DNA of 64,000 bases from CAMLIZ01 sp036231905 (GCF_036231905.1 NZ_JAZARE010000001.1:613029-677028), one strand, 5' to 3'. Shown: positions 1 to 9,289, counted from the stretch's first letter. Numbers and translations are program-made. The notes: generated by a model from the sequence alone, not told the origin.

Positions 1-1900
1 CGCGCCCGCCTTCGAGCAGCAGCTTCGGCGTGCTCTCGTTGACGAAGCGGCGGATGCCCATGCCCACATGCTTGCGGTTGCCCAGGTAGGCGCCGGTCAG
101 GGTGTCAGCCTGGCGGATGTCCTCCGGCGTGCCGTCGAAGACGATCTGGCCGCCCTTCTCACCCGGGCCGGGGCCCATGTCGATCAGCCGGTCGGCCGCC
201 AGCATCACCGCCGGGTCGTGCTCCACCACCACCAGCGTGTTGCCGGCATCACGCAGCCGGTGCATGGCCTCCACGATGCGGTTCATGTCGCGCGGGTGCA
301 GGCCGATGCTCGGCTCGTCCAGCACGAACATGGTGTTGACCAGCGAGGTGCCGAGCGCGGTGGTGAGGTTGATGCGCTGCACCTCGCCGCCGCTGAGGGT
401 GCGGCTCTGCCGGTCCAGCGTGAGGTAGGCCAGGCCCACGTCGCACAGGTAACGCAGCCGGGTGCGGATTTCATCGAGCAGCAGCTTGAGCGCTTCGTCC
501 AGCAGCGCGTCGCTGAGCGAGATGCCGTCGAAGAAGCGCCGCAGGGTGGACAGCGGCAGCTGCATCAGGTCGTGCACGCTCAGGCCCGGCAGCGCTTCCA
601 GCTGCTCGCGGTGCCAGTCGGCGCCCACCGGCATGACGCGCTTGGCCGGCGGCAGCACCGAGTCCGCATCCGCCTTGGAGCCCAGGCGCCACAGCAGCGC
701 CTCCAGCTTCAGGCGCGCGCCGCCGCAGGCCAGGCACGGCGTGTAGCTGCGGTACTTGGACAAGAGCACGCGGATGTGCATCTTGTAGGCCTTGCTCTCC
801 AGGTACTCGAAGAAGCGCTTGACGCCGTACCACTGCTTGTTCCAGTTGCCGTTCCAGTGCGGCGAACCCTCGATCACCCAGGCGCGCTGCTGCGGCGTGA
901 GCTGGGCCCAGGCGGTGTCGCGCGGGATGCCGGCCTCGCCGGCGTACTTCATCAGGTCGTCCTGGCATTCCTTCCAGGCCGGCGTCTGCATCGGCTTGAT
1001 GGCACCGGAGCGCAAGGTCTTGCGCTCGTCCGGGATCACCAGGCCGAAGTCCACGCCGATCACGCGGCCGAAACCGCGGCAGACCTCGCAGGCGCCGACG
1101 GCCGAGTTGAAGGAGAACAGCGCCGGCTGCGGCTCGCCGTAGCGCAGGTCGCTGTCGGGGCAGTGCAGGCCGGTGGAATAGCGCCAGAGGTCGGGCTCAC
1201 CCTCTTCCTTCAGCACATAGATGTTCACCCGCCCGGAGCCGCGCTTGAGCGCGAGTTCGATGGCCTCCATCGCCCGCACCTTCTCCGCGCCACTGATGCG
1301 AAAGCGGTCCGCCACCACATCCAGCACCTTGCGCTCGCCCACCACCCGCTCGGCCTGCACCCGCGTGAAGCCGCTGGCTGACAGCCACTGCTCCACTTCC
1401 GCCGGCGTCACGCTGGCCGGCAGCTCCACCGGGAAGGTGACCACCAGGCGTGGATCGCCGTGGGCGGCACAACGCTCCAGCAGCTCGGCATAGATGGTGT
1501 CCGGCGTGTCATGGCGCACCCGCTTGGCCGTCTTGCGGTCGAACAGCTCGGCGGCCCGCGCATAGAGCAGCTTGAGGTGGTCATTCAGCTCGGTCATGGT
1601 GCCGACCGTCGACCGCGAGGTGCGCACCGGGTTGGTCTGGTCGATCGCGATCGCCGGCGGCACCCCGTCCACCTTGTCCACTGCCGGCCGGTCCATGCGG
1701 TCCAGGAACTGGCGCGCGTAAGCCGAGAAGGTCTCCACGTAGCGGCGCTGGCCCTCGGCGTAGAGCGTGTCGAACACCAGGCTGGACTTGCCGGAGCCCG
1801 ACGGCCCGGTCACCACGGTCATCTCGCCGGTGCGCACGTCGAGGTCCAGGTTCTTCAGGTTGTGCTGTCGAGCACCGCGGATGCGGATCAGGCCGGTCAT
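1..1900 (-). CDS. uvrA: Excinuclease ABC subunit UvrA, N-terminal part (runs off window)
   Basis: DNA-damage recognition ATPase of nucleotide excision repair. About 633 residues are visible and the frame is still open at the window edge. The start ATG is at 1898-1900 (MTGLIRIRGARQHNLKNL). Visible motifs are the Walker A GPSGSGKSS, the family block YAEGQRRYVETFSAYARQFL, the zinc-type ACEVCRGFG, CLACGG, the ABC signature LSGGEVQRI and Walker B FVLDEPSIGLHP. After LLYARAAELF the usual first zinc-binding CPxC element is missing and the protein goes directly to DRKTAKRVRHDTPDTIY. As I recall, this start is typical of the double-length (~1900 aa) UvrA of Burkholderiales, but the missing 3' end prevents confirmation. 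Identity as a UvrA is secure; the subclass is inferred. Confidence 0.93.
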   Translation of the reverse strand, partial: MTGLIRIRGARQHNLKNLDLDVRTGEMTVVTGPSGSGKSSLVFDTLYAEGQRRYVETFSAYARQFLDRMDRPAVDKVDGVPPAIAIDQTNPVRTSRSTVGTMTELNDHLKLLYARAAELFDRKTAKRVRHDTPDTIYAELLERCAAHGDPRLVVTFPVELPASVTPAEVEQWLSASGFTRVQAERVVGERKVLDVVADRFRISGAEKVRAMEAIELALKRGSGRVNIYVLKEEGEPDLWRYSTGLHCPDSDLRYGEPQPALFSFNSAVGACEVCRGFGRVIGVDFGLVIPDERKTLRSGAIKPMQTPAWKECQDDLMKYAGEAGIPRDTAWAQLTPQQRAWVIEGSPHWNGNWNKQWYGVKRFFEYLESKAYKMHIRVLLSKYRSYTPCLACGGARLKLEALLWRLGSKADADSVLPPAKRVMPVGADWHREQLEALPGLSVHDLMQLPLSTLRRFFDGISLSDALLDEALKLLLDEIRTRLRYLCDVGLAYLTLDRQSRTLSGGEVQRINLTTALGTSLVNTMFVLDEPSIGLHPRDMNRIVEAMHRLRDAGNTLVVVEHDPAVMLAADRLIDMGPGPGEKGGQIVFDGTPEDIRQADTLTGAYLGNRKHVGMGIRRFVNESTPKLLLEGGR

Positions 1901-2110
1901 GGGGTGGGGAGAGAGGGGTTCTGCGGGGTGGGCCGAACATTCTAGGGACGGCCCTTTGCCCTTGGTTTTCCGCGTCCGAAACGCGCACTGTTGCCGGCAG
2001 CTTTTCACGCGGGCTGGAGATGTCACCAAAGGTACCTGCGCTTTCCCGCATTGCCGGCGGCACCATCGCTGGCCAGACTCCCCGCCGTCCTACCCACCGG
2101 TATCCCGTCC

Positions 2111-3214
2111 ATGATCCGCACCCTGCTTGCCGTGGCCTTGAGCGTCTGCGCCCCCTGGGCCGCGGCCCAGATCGTGATCGGCCAGACCGCCGGTTTCACC
2201 GGGGCCGAAGCAGCCAGCGTGAAGGAGAACACCGAAGGCGCCAAGCTGGTGTTCGAGCGGGTCAATGCCGGCGGCGGCATCAACGGCCAGAAGATCGAGC
2301 TGGTGTCGCTGGACGACCAGCGCAACCCCAAGCTGGCGATCGACAACGCGATGAAGCTGGCCAACCAGCACAACGTGCTGGCCCTGCTGCTGAGCAGCGG
2401 CACCGCGCCCACCTTGGCCCTGAAGCCGCTACTGGAGGAGCACAAGCTGCCGCTGGTGGCCCCTGCCAGCGGCGCCATGGCGCTGCGCACCCCGGTGCAG
2501 CCATGGATCTACGCGGCCCGCGCACCCTACCAGCGCGAGATGGAAAAAGCGGTGCAGCACCTGGTGAGCACCGGCGTCACCCGGGTCGCGCTGGCCCATG
2601 TGGACGACCCCTTCGGCGCCGACGCGGCCGCCGGCGTGCTGCGGGCGCTGGACCGCTCGCACCAGCGCGCCGCCTTTCTGTTGAAGTTCAAAGGTGACCG
2701 GCCCGACATGTCGGCCATCGTGGCGGGCGTGATGAAGCTGGACATCCAGGCCGTGGTGATCCTGGGCCCGGCCGCAGCCGTGGCCGACGCCACCCGGCAG
2801 CTGCGCGCCAAGGGCTCGCGCGCCACCGTGGTCACCGGCTCCAACAACGCGTCGCCGGAGTTCATCAAGCTGCTGGGTGATGCCGGCCGCGGCGTCATCG
2901 TCACCCAGGTGATGCCCTTCGAGCGCTCGTCCACCGCTTCCATCGTGAAGGAGGCCTACGACCTGGCGGCCGCCAAGGGCATCAGCGAGGTGACACCCGC
3001 GATGCTGGAAGGTTTTGCCGGCGCCAAGGTGCTGGTGGAGGCGCTGCGGCGCGCCGGCAACAAGCCCACGCGCCAGAAGCTGCGCGACGCGCTGGACGGC
3101 ATGAACAAGGTGGACATCGGTGGCCTGGAGGTGCGCTACAGCCCGCAGGACCATGGCGGGCTGGACTATGCCGACTTGTCGATCATCGGGCCGGACAGCC
3201 GCTTCCATCGCTGA
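2111..3214 (+). CDS. Liv-type ABC transporter substrate-binding protein (first of tandem pair)
   Basis: Periplasmic binding protein of the branched-chain amino acid/amide family (Peripla_BP_6), 367 aa. The chosen ATG gives a clean signal peptide (MIRTLLAVALSVCAPWAAAQ). The frame stays open 120 bp upstream, but that extension would bury the signal peptide. The mature start IVIGQTAGFTGAEAASVKEN is shared almost word for word with the next gene, so the two arose by tandem duplication. No permease or ATPase is adjacent; the next gene downstream is a hybrid histidine kinase. The ligand cannot be told from sequence. A role as an extracytoplasmic sensing partner is inference from context. Confidence 0.9.
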   Translation: MIRTLLAVALSVCAPWAAAQIVIGQTAGFTGAEAASVKENTEGAKLVFERVNAGGGINGQKIELVSLDDQRNPKLAIDNAMKLANQHNVLALLLSSGTAPTLALKPLLEEHKLPLVAPASGAMALRTPVQPWIYAARAPYQREMEKAVQHLVSTGVTRVALAHVDDPFGADAAAGVLRALDRSHQRAAFLLKFKGDRPDMSAIVAGVMKLDIQAVVILGPAAAVADATRQLRAKGSRATVVTGSNNASPEFIKLLGDAGRGVIVTQVMPFERSSTASIVKEAYDLAAAKGISEVTPAMLEGFAGAKVLVEALRRAGNKPTRQKLRDALDGMNKVDIGGLEVRYSPQDHGGLDYADLSIIGPDSRFHR

Positions 3215-3266
3215 TCACTTCGCGGTAGCCCGCGCCGCTGCAAATGGCCGTGACATTTGACGCGCC

Positions 3267-3297
3267 GCTGCGGTTACCCACATTGCGCAACCGCAGC
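3267..3297. promoter_or_regulatory. 9-bp inverted repeat between the two binding-protein genes
   Basis: GCTGCGGTT and AACCGCAGC flank a 13-nt spacer in the 127-bp gap between the paralogous binding-protein genes. A TTGACG hexamer lies just upstream at 3257-3262. It could be an operator or promoter-linked dyad for the second gene, or a weak hairpin ending the first transcript. No T-tract follows, which argues against an intrinsic terminator. Confidence 0.35.
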
Positions 3298-3341
3298 CGG
3301 CTGACCAGACTGCACCCATCGCCACCTGGAGGGGCCTTTTG

Positions 3342-4445
3342 ATGAACCGCTTCGTTCTCGCACTTGCCCTGACCCTGGCCGCACCGCTGGCCAGCGCACA
3401 GATCGTCGTCGGCCAGACCTCCGGCTTCACCGGCGCGGCAGCGGCGGGCGTGAAGGAAAACACCGACGGCGCCAGGCTGTATTTCGACTTCATCAACGCC
3501 GGCGGCGGGGTGAACGGCCAGAAGATCGAGCTGGTGTCGCTGGACGACAAGTTCGATCCCAAGCTGGCGGCCGAGAACGCGAAGAAGCTCATCACCGACC
3601 ACAACGTGGTGGCGCTGTTCATGAACCGCGGCACGCCCCACACACAGGCGATCAAACCGCTGCTGGAGCAGTACAAGGTGCCGCTGGTGGCGCCCTCCAC
3701 CGGCGCGATGGTGCTGCACAACCCGGTGAACCCGTGGATCTTCAACGTGCGCGCGCCTTACCAGCGCGAGGCCGAGAAGGCGGTGGAACACCTGGTCAGC
3801 ACCGGCGTCAGCCGCATCGCCGTGGTCCATGCGGACGACAGCTTCGGCGCCGACTGCGCCACCGGCGCCCTGCGTGGCTTCGACAAGGCGCACATGCGCG
3901 CGGCCTTCGTGCTGAAGGTGGACCGGGACAAGCCGGACTTCGGCCCGGTGGTGGCCGGCGCCACCAAGCTGGACGTGCAGGCGCTCATGATGATCGGCTC
4001 AGCCGCCGCCGTGGCCGAAGGCACGCGCCAGCTGCGCGCCGCCGGCTCCAAGGCCACCGTGGTCACGGTGTCCAACAACGCCTCGGGCGGTTTCATCAAG
4101 CTGATGGGCGACAACGCCCGCGGCACCATCGTGAGCCAGGTGTTCCCCTATGAACGCTCGCTCTCCGCGCCCATCGTGAAGGAAGCCTACGACCTGGCCA
4201 TGGCGAAGGGCATGACCGAGGTCACGCCCGCCATGCTGGAAGGGTATGCCGGCGCCAAGGTGCTGGTGGAAGGCCTCAAGCGCGCCGGCCCCAGCCCCAG
4301 CCGCCAGAAGCTGCGCGACACGCTGGAAACCATGGGCCGGGTGAACATCGGCGGCCTGGAAGTGAACTACAGCCCGAAGAGCCACACCGGCCTGCTGTAC
4401 GCCGACCTGTCCATCATCGGCCCCGACGGCAAGTTCAGGCGGTAG
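3342..4445 (+). CDS. Liv-type ABC transporter substrate-binding protein (second of tandem pair)
   Basis: Peripla_BP_6 binding protein, 367 aa, paralogous to the gene just upstream along its whole length. Shared blocks include INGQKIELVSLDD / VNGQKIELVSLDD, YQREMEKAVQHLVSTGV / YQREAEKAVEHLVSTGV and PAMLEG(F/Y)AGAKVLVE(A/G)L. Signal peptide MNRFVLALALTLAAPLASAQ. I chose ATG at 3342 over the TTG one codon earlier because a GGAGGGG ribosome site sits about 8 nt upstream. The stop is 6 bp before the kinase start, so co-expression is likely. The ligand is unknown. Confidence 0.9.
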   Translation: MNRFVLALALTLAAPLASAQIVVGQTSGFTGAAAAGVKENTDGARLYFDFINAGGGVNGQKIELVSLDDKFDPKLAAENAKKLITDHNVVALFMNRGTPHTQAIKPLLEQYKVPLVAPSTGAMVLHNPVNPWIFNVRAPYQREAEKAVEHLVSTGVSRIAVVHADDSFGADCATGALRGFDKAHMRAAFVLKVDRDKPDFGPVVAGATKLDVQALMMIGSAAAVAEGTRQLRAAGSKATVVTVSNNASGGFIKLMGDNARGTIVSQVFPYERSLSAPIVKEAYDLAMAKGMTEVTPAMLEGYAGAKVLVEGLKRAGPSPSRQKLRDTLETMGRVNIGGLEVNYSPKSHTGLLYADLSIIGPDGKFRR

Positions 4446-4451
4446 CCTGCG

Positions 4452-6062
4452 ATGGCCAGCGATGACCCGCGCATCGCCGAGCTGGAGCGCGCACTGGCCG
4501 AAGCGCTGGCCCGCTGCGCCCAGGCCGAACAGGCCGCCCAGGCCAAGGGCCGGCTGATCGCCCATGTGAGCCATGAGATCCGCACGCCGCTCAATGGCGT
4601 GCTGGGCCTGACCGAACTCGCGCTTCAGGCCGCACAAACCCCTTCGCAGCGCCGCCACCTGGTGATGGCGGTGGAGGCCGGCCACGCACTGCTGCAGATG
4701 GCCAACGACCTGCTGGACATCTCGCGCCTGGAGGCCGGCAAGATGGTGCTGCACGAAGAGCCCTTCGACCTGCCGGAAACGCTGGCCTCGGTGTTCCGCG
4801 GCGTGATGCCGCAGATGCGCAGCAAGGGCCTGCTGGTGCGCTTTGACCACCGCGGGCCGGTGCACTGGGTGCGTGGCGACGTGACGCGGCTGCGCCAGAT
4901 CGTGACCAACCTGCTGGGCAATGCGGTCAAGTTCACGCCGGCGGGCGAGCTGGTGCTTACCGCGGAAGTGGTGGTCACCGGCGCCGACACCTGCCTGGCC
5001 ACCATCCGGGTGCAGGACACCGGCCCCGGCCTGCACCCCGCCTTGCGCGACCGCCTGTTCGAGGCCTTCGAACAAGGTGGCGAGTTGCCGGCACGCGGCC
5101 AGGGTGGTGCCGGCCTCGGCCTCTCCATCGCGCGCGGCCTCGCCCGAGCGCTCGGCGGCGAGCTGGCGGTGGACAGCCAGCCGGGCCAGGGCTGCACCTT
5201 CACCCTCACCCTGCCCTTCGGCCTGGCCACCGATCCGGACCCGCTGCCCATGCCCGCGCCGGGCCGAGCCTGGCTGGTGTTTCCCAACCCGCACATTGCG
5301 CGCTGGGTCGAACAGCGCTTGCACCGCCTGGGCTGGTCCTCGCTCGGCTTCGACACCCTCGAGGCGGCAGTGGCCCACGCCGGGCGGCTGGCGCTGGCCG
5401 ACCAGCCGCAACTGCTGCTGGTGTCCGAACGCGCGCTGCGGCCGGACAGCAACCTGGCCGCCGCCCGCGCCGCGCTGCCGCAAGCGGAAATGCACCTGCT
5501 GGTGCGGCCCGACTGGAACGTGCCGGCGCTGGAGCGCGAAGCCCTTGCGTTGGGTTTCACCCTCAACATCGCGCCGCTGTCGCCGCGCGACCTGATGCGA
5601 ATGGCCGGCGCCGCCGCCACGCCCCACAGCCCGCCACCACCGGGCAGCGCCCCGGCGCCCCTGCCCGGCTGGCAGGGCGGCGTGCTGCTGGTGGAAGACA
5701 ACCCGGTGAACCAGCTCATCGGCGAGGAGTTCCTCAAGGCGCTGGGCGTGCCGGCCCGGGTGGCCGACAGCGGCGAGGCCGCGCTGCGCGCCTGCCTGGC
5801 CCAGCCGCCGCAACTGGTGCTGATGGACGTGCAGATGCCGGTGATGGACGGCCGCCAGACCTGCCGCCGCCTGCGCGAGATGCAGCACGAGGGCCGGCTG
5901 CCGGGCTTCCCCATCCTGGCGCTCACCGCGCATGCGATGGGCGCCGAACGCGAGCAGTGCCTGGCCGCCGGCATGGACGGCTACCTCAGCAAGCCGCTGA
6001 TGCTGCACACCCTGCGCGAGGAGCTGGCGCGCTGGCTGCCCGGGGCCGTGCACCACCGCTGA
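4452..6062 (+). CDS. Soluble hybrid sensor histidine kinase / response regulator
   Basis: 536 aa two-component hybrid kinase. Residues 1-35 form a short coiled-coil-like helix with no membrane segment and no sensor domain. The phospho-acceptor His41 lies in HVSHEIRTPLNG. The HATPase domain (about 140-255) has the N-box NLLGNAVKFTP, DTGPGL and GAGLGLSIARGLA. Residues about 265-385 look like a degenerate receiver without the acidic pocket. A canonical receiver follows (about 415-530: LLVEDNPVNQL, phospho-acceptor in LMDVQMPVMDG, SKPL). No output domain is present. It is probably cotranscribed with the two binding proteins. How a kinase without a sensor gets its input is unclear; a separate membrane or protein partner must be supposed. 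Confidence 0.92.
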   Translation: MASDDPRIAELERALAEALARCAQAEQAAQAKGRLIAHVSHEIRTPLNGVLGLTELALQAAQTPSQRRHLVMAVEAGHALLQMANDLLDISRLEAGKMVLHEEPFDLPETLASVFRGVMPQMRSKGLLVRFDHRGPVHWVRGDVTRLRQIVTNLLGNAVKFTPAGELVLTAEVVVTGADTCLATIRVQDTGPGLHPALRDRLFEAFEQGGELPARGQGGAGLGLSIARGLARALGGELAVDSQPGQGCTFTLTLPFGLATDPDPLPMPAPGRAWLVFPNPHIARWVEQRLHRLGWSSLGFDTLEAAVAHAGRLALADQPQLLLVSERALRPDSNLAAARAALPQAEMHLLVRPDWNVPALEREALALGFTLNIAPLSPRDLMRMAGAAATPHSPPPPGSAPAPLPGWQGGVLLVEDNPVNQLIGEEFLKALGVPARVADSGEAALRACLAQPPQLVLMDVQMPVMDGRQTCRRLREMQHEGRLPGFPILALTAHAMGAEREQCLAAGMDGYLSKPLMLHTLREELARWLPGAVHHR

Positions 6063-6076
6063 AGGCGGCGGGTTCT

Positions 6077-7027
6077 TCAGCGCATCGTCCTCGCCAGGAA
6101 GGCATTCACTTCGGCATGCAGCCGGCTGCGCTGCTGCTCCAGGTGCATCAGGTGCGTGGCGCGCGGGATGCAGACATCGGCCTTGTCGCGGCTGCCCAGC
6201 GCGGCGAGCAGGCGCGCTGCATCGTCGTCGTTGCACAGCGAGTCCCAGGCGCCCCGCACCAGCAGCGTGGGAGCCTGCACGCCACCCGGCTCGTAGACCC
6301 AGTGGCCGGCCCACAGGCGCTCGATCTCGGCCGACGGTCCATCGGGCACCCGCACGGCGAGCGGCCGCCGCTCATGGGCGTGCGGATCGGTCGCCAGCCA
6401 GTCGGCGCCCCAGGCCTCGAAATGCGCCTCGTCCAGCACCTGCTCCTCGCCGCGCGGCACGTCCGCGATGAAACGTCGGTACTGCGCAAGCAGCGACACC
6501 AGGCGATGCGAACTGGCCGGCCCGGGCGCCGGGGCCGCCCCGTGCCGCAGGACGATGGGGCCGAACAGCGCCAGCGCCTGCACGTCCTGCGGTCGTGTGG
6601 CGGCGTACTGCGTCGCCACGCAGCCACCCCACGAATGACCCAGCAGGGCGATCGGCCGGTCGCCGTTGCACTGGCGCACCGCCGCAACGCCGCGTTGCAG
6701 CTGGGCCAGCCATTGCGGCAGACGGCCCGCAGGCGTGTCGTCTGCACCGGCCGGGTAGCGGTCGGACGCGCCATACCCGGCGAAGTCCAGGCCCCAGGCC
6801 CGCAGGCCTGCCGCATTCAGCTCATCGGCCCACGAGCGGCCGTCGAAACGCCGGAAGACCGACAGGTCTGCGCCGAAGGTGGATCCGTGCACGTAGAGCA
6901 CATCACCCACGGGCGCAGGGCTTGAGGTCGCCTGCAGATGCAGCGCGAGCGTGGGCTCGCCGGCTTCTTCGAGGCGGAAGGTATCGTGCAGGGCAGCTGG
7001 CGTGGAGGCGTTCGGGGCGGGCGGCAT
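6077..7027 (-). CDS. Alpha/beta hydrolase
   Basis: 316 aa alpha/beta-hydrolase-fold protein. The nucleophile elbow is LLGHSWGGC (GxSxG form), and late DSLCNDDDAARLL and RATHLMHLE supply plausible Asp and His. There is no signal peptide, so it is probably cytoplasmic. It converges with the hybrid kinase gene (14-bp gap). The substrate cannot be assigned: the family covers esterases, epoxide hydrolases and lyases. The first ATG of the frame was taken. Confidence 0.82.
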   Translation of the reverse strand: MPPAPNASTPAALHDTFRLEEAGEPTLALHLQATSSPAPVGDVLYVHGSTFGADLSVFRRFDGRSWADELNAAGLRAWGLDFAGYGASDRYPAGADDTPAGRLPQWLAQLQRGVAAVRQCNGDRPIALLGHSWGGCVATQYAATRPQDVQALALFGPIVLRHGAAPAPGPASSHRLVSLLAQYRRFIADVPRGEEQVLDEAHFEAWGADWLATDPHAHERRPLAVRVPDGPSAEIERLWAGHWVYEPGGVQAPTLLVRGAWDSLCNDDDAARLLAALGSRDKADVCIPRATHLMHLEQQRSRLHAEVNAFLARTMR

Positions 7028-7109
7028 GGTGCATGTCGGTGGTGTCGGTCACCGATGGTCACCGCCCGGGCGCATCACGCTTCGATGGGGATAGAAGTGT
7101 GGATGCAGG

Positions 7110-7559
7110 TCAGGATCGGACTGGGCGCTCGTCCGGATGCGAGATGCGGCCGGTGTCGAAGGTGGGCAGCCCGGCGGCATCGCCGTACCACCGCATGCGG
7201 CTGGACCACCATTGATGGATGCGCGGCGGCACAAGCTCGGGCTCGTCCAAGGTGCCCAGCATCGCAGACACGAGCCGGCTGCCCACCTTGGGCGGTGGCG
7301 GCAGGTCGTCGGTGCCGTACAGGTGCGTGCCGCACGCGCCGCAGAAGTAGCGGGTGAAGTGCTCCGACGAGTGCAGCGCCTGCGGATGGCCCCGGGTCAC
7401 GCGGAAGTGTTCCTCCCGCACGCTGAACCAGCAGACAGCGCCCGCACCCGAGATGCGCCGGCAGATCGAGCAGTGGCAGTAGCCGGCGTCGAACACCGCC
7501 TGCACCGCGTACCGGACGGCGCCACAGAAGCAGCCTCCGCACAACACACCGGGCTCCAT
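7110..7559 (-). CDS. GFA-family (glutathione-dependent formaldehyde-activating-like) protein
   Basis: 149 aa zinc-binding protein of the GFA/CENP-V fold. Cysteine motifs are CGGCFCGAVRY near the N-terminus, CHCSICRR about residue 30 and CGACGTHLYG near the middle. I chose the ATG at 7559, preceded by a strong AAGGAG 6-9 nt upstream, over a longer frame starting at 7613. The founding member was linked to glutathione-formaldehyde condensation, but most relatives have no proven enzyme activity, so only the family is assigned. It is monocistronic by position. Confidence 0.85.
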   Translation of the reverse strand: MEPGVLCGGCFCGAVRYAVQAVFDAGYCHCSICRRISGAGAVCWFSVREEHFRVTRGHPQALHSSEHFTRYFCGACGTHLYGTDDLPPPPKVGSRLVSAMLGTLDEPELVPPRIHQWWSSRMRWYGDAAGLPTFDTGRISHPDERPVRS

Positions 7560-7729
7560 GCATGCTCCTTCGCAGTGGATGTCGTGGCACTGTAAGCGGC
7601 GCACGCCGCTCACACGACCACCCCCCGGAATGAGGGGGTCACCCCTCTCAGGGGCACAGCCGTTGCCGCTCTTTTTGCTTGCTTCGAGCTTCCCGATGGC
7701 CGGGAGGCAGCGCGCTGGAGGTGGTTGTC

Positions 7730-9280
7730 ATGACACACACGATGGATTGCCAAGGGCGTGCGGCCGGTTCGGGTGGGCTGGGTCAAGTCGCGCTCGCGGT
7801 CGCCTTGGCGCTCATCGCCGTGCCCGCTGCCGCAAAACATGCCGAACGCGATGGCATCGGCCTGTTGTCGTTGGATGACATCGCCACCCTGGGCGGCAAG
7901 CTGCTGGACACGTCGGGCAAGCTGCTCGGCGCCGCCGCACCGGATGCCTCCACGGCGACGTCACCGTCCGCCGGCAACAGCACGCCCAGCCTGGCCGGCA
8001 TCAAGCTGCGCAAGCCACCGCCGGTGACCATCGACCCGCGGCGCTCGCTGATCGTGACCGAGGCGGCGGTCCTCTCGTCCTTCCCCATCCTCGACGTGCT
8101 GAACCGCCTGGCGGCGGGCAGCCCGAACTCCATCAGCGCACGCCAGCTGTTCGACCAGTGGATGGACCTGCAGAACGCTGCGCCCGGCATCGGCCAGGGC
8201 GGCCACTGCAACGACGAGCTCACCAACGGCGCCCCGACGCTCAACGGCTTCCAGTTCGACTGCCCGCGGGCCGAAGGCAGCCTGGTGGGCGCCAACCCCA
8301 CCGACGGCGGCCCGAATGCCTTCCAGCCGGTGGCGGTGGTGAACCGCTTCGACCTGGCCACCGACCCGCGCAAAGGCGGCACCGACTGCGGCGAGTACCG
8401 CATCACCTATGCCAAGGTGAGCGGCGTGACGGTGAGCACCAACCGCATGCAGATCATCTTCGAAGGCGTACTGCCCAACCCCGCGCCCAACGGCCGGGAC
8501 CTGAGCGGCTGCCGTCCGGTGGCGCAGTTCTGGGCCGACCTGAGCACCGTATCCGACCCGGCGGTGCGGGCCTCACGCCTGAAGAGCTTTTTCTTCACCG
8601 GCCTGCCGGGCTTCCAGCCGGTGGTGCAGGCTTCACACTACGGCTTTGCCACGCCCAACGCCCAAGGCCAGATCCGCACCAACCTGTTCATGCAGTTCAA
8701 CTGGGCGCTGCGCGAGTACCGCCTGGGCCTGGTGAACAACCGGCTGAAGGTGCTGGCGCTGCCCAACGGCCAGTCACCTGCGGGCCAGCTGTTCAACGAG
8801 ACCGATGCGCATCCCAAGGGCGCCGATTTCCGCAACAGCTTCCTCTCGGTGGTGTCCAGCCTGGCGGTCAACGACATCAACACCTTCAATGCCAACGCGC
8901 TGCCCAGCCGCTTCGATGCGGGTGACGGCGACCAGCAGCACGCCACCAAAGGCAACTACCCGGCGCAGTTCACCAAGTCACCCAACTTCTCCGCGGCGAT
9001 CCAGCGCCAGCTCACCTTGTCGCTGTCGTCGCTGACGCCGGCGCAGGTGGTGGAACGCTCGATGGCCATGTCCTGCGCCGGCTGCCACCAGCTGAGCAAC
9101 GGCAAGAGCCTGGGGGGCGGGCTGGTGTGGCCGGCCTCGCTGCAGTTCGTGCACGTCAGCGAGGCGCTGCGCGAGACCAGCCCGGAGGGGCTGTCGCGCT
9201 TTCGCATCTCGCCGGCGCTGAACGATGTGTTCCTGCCGCGGCGCAAGGCGGTGCTGGAGTCCTTCCTCAACGGGCGCTGA
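7730..9280 (+). CDS. Exported protein of unknown function with one CxxCH haem-type motif
   Basis: 516 aa. The ATG at 7730 follows a GGAGG-like site and opens a signal peptide (hydrophobic run LGQVALAVALALIAVPAAA). The body has no domain I recognise. Residues 449-453 read CAGCH inside MAMSCAGCHQLSNGKS, the c-type-cytochrome haem-attachment pattern. There is only one such motif, about 65 residues from the C-terminus. The N-terminal region after the signal is Ala/Ser/Pro-rich and low in complexity. It may be a periplasmic or outer-surface haem protein, or a Cys-His metal site unrelated to haem. A terminator-like hairpin follows it. Confidence 0.75.
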   Translation: MTHTMDCQGRAAGSGGLGQVALAVALALIAVPAAAKHAERDGIGLLSLDDIATLGGKLLDTSGKLLGAAAPDASTATSPSAGNSTPSLAGIKLRKPPPVTIDPRRSLIVTEAAVLSSFPILDVLNRLAAGSPNSISARQLFDQWMDLQNAAPGIGQGGHCNDELTNGAPTLNGFQFDCPRAEGSLVGANPTDGGPNAFQPVAVVNRFDLATDPRKGGTDCGEYRITYAKVSGVTVSTNRMQIIFEGVLPNPAPNGRDLSGCRPVAQFWADLSTVSDPAVRASRLKSFFFTGLPGFQPVVQASHYGFATPNAQGQIRTNLFMQFNWALREYRLGLVNNRLKVLALPNGQSPAGQLFNETDAHPKGADFRNSFLSVVSSLAVNDINTFNANALPSRFDAGDGDQQHATKGNYPAQFTKSPNFSAAIQRQLTLSLSSLTPAQVVERSMAMSCAGCHQLSNGKSLGGGLVWPASLQFVHVSEALRETSPEGLSRFRISPALNDVFLPRRKAVLESFLNGR

Positions 9281-9289
9281 GGCTTCCGC

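Noticed and set aside
3999..6314. A 771-codon open frame on the - strand opposite the second binding protein and the hybrid kinase.
   Set aside because: Composition is that of an antisense shadow (Gln/His/Arg/Gly-rich, no domains), and the + strand genes are unambiguous.
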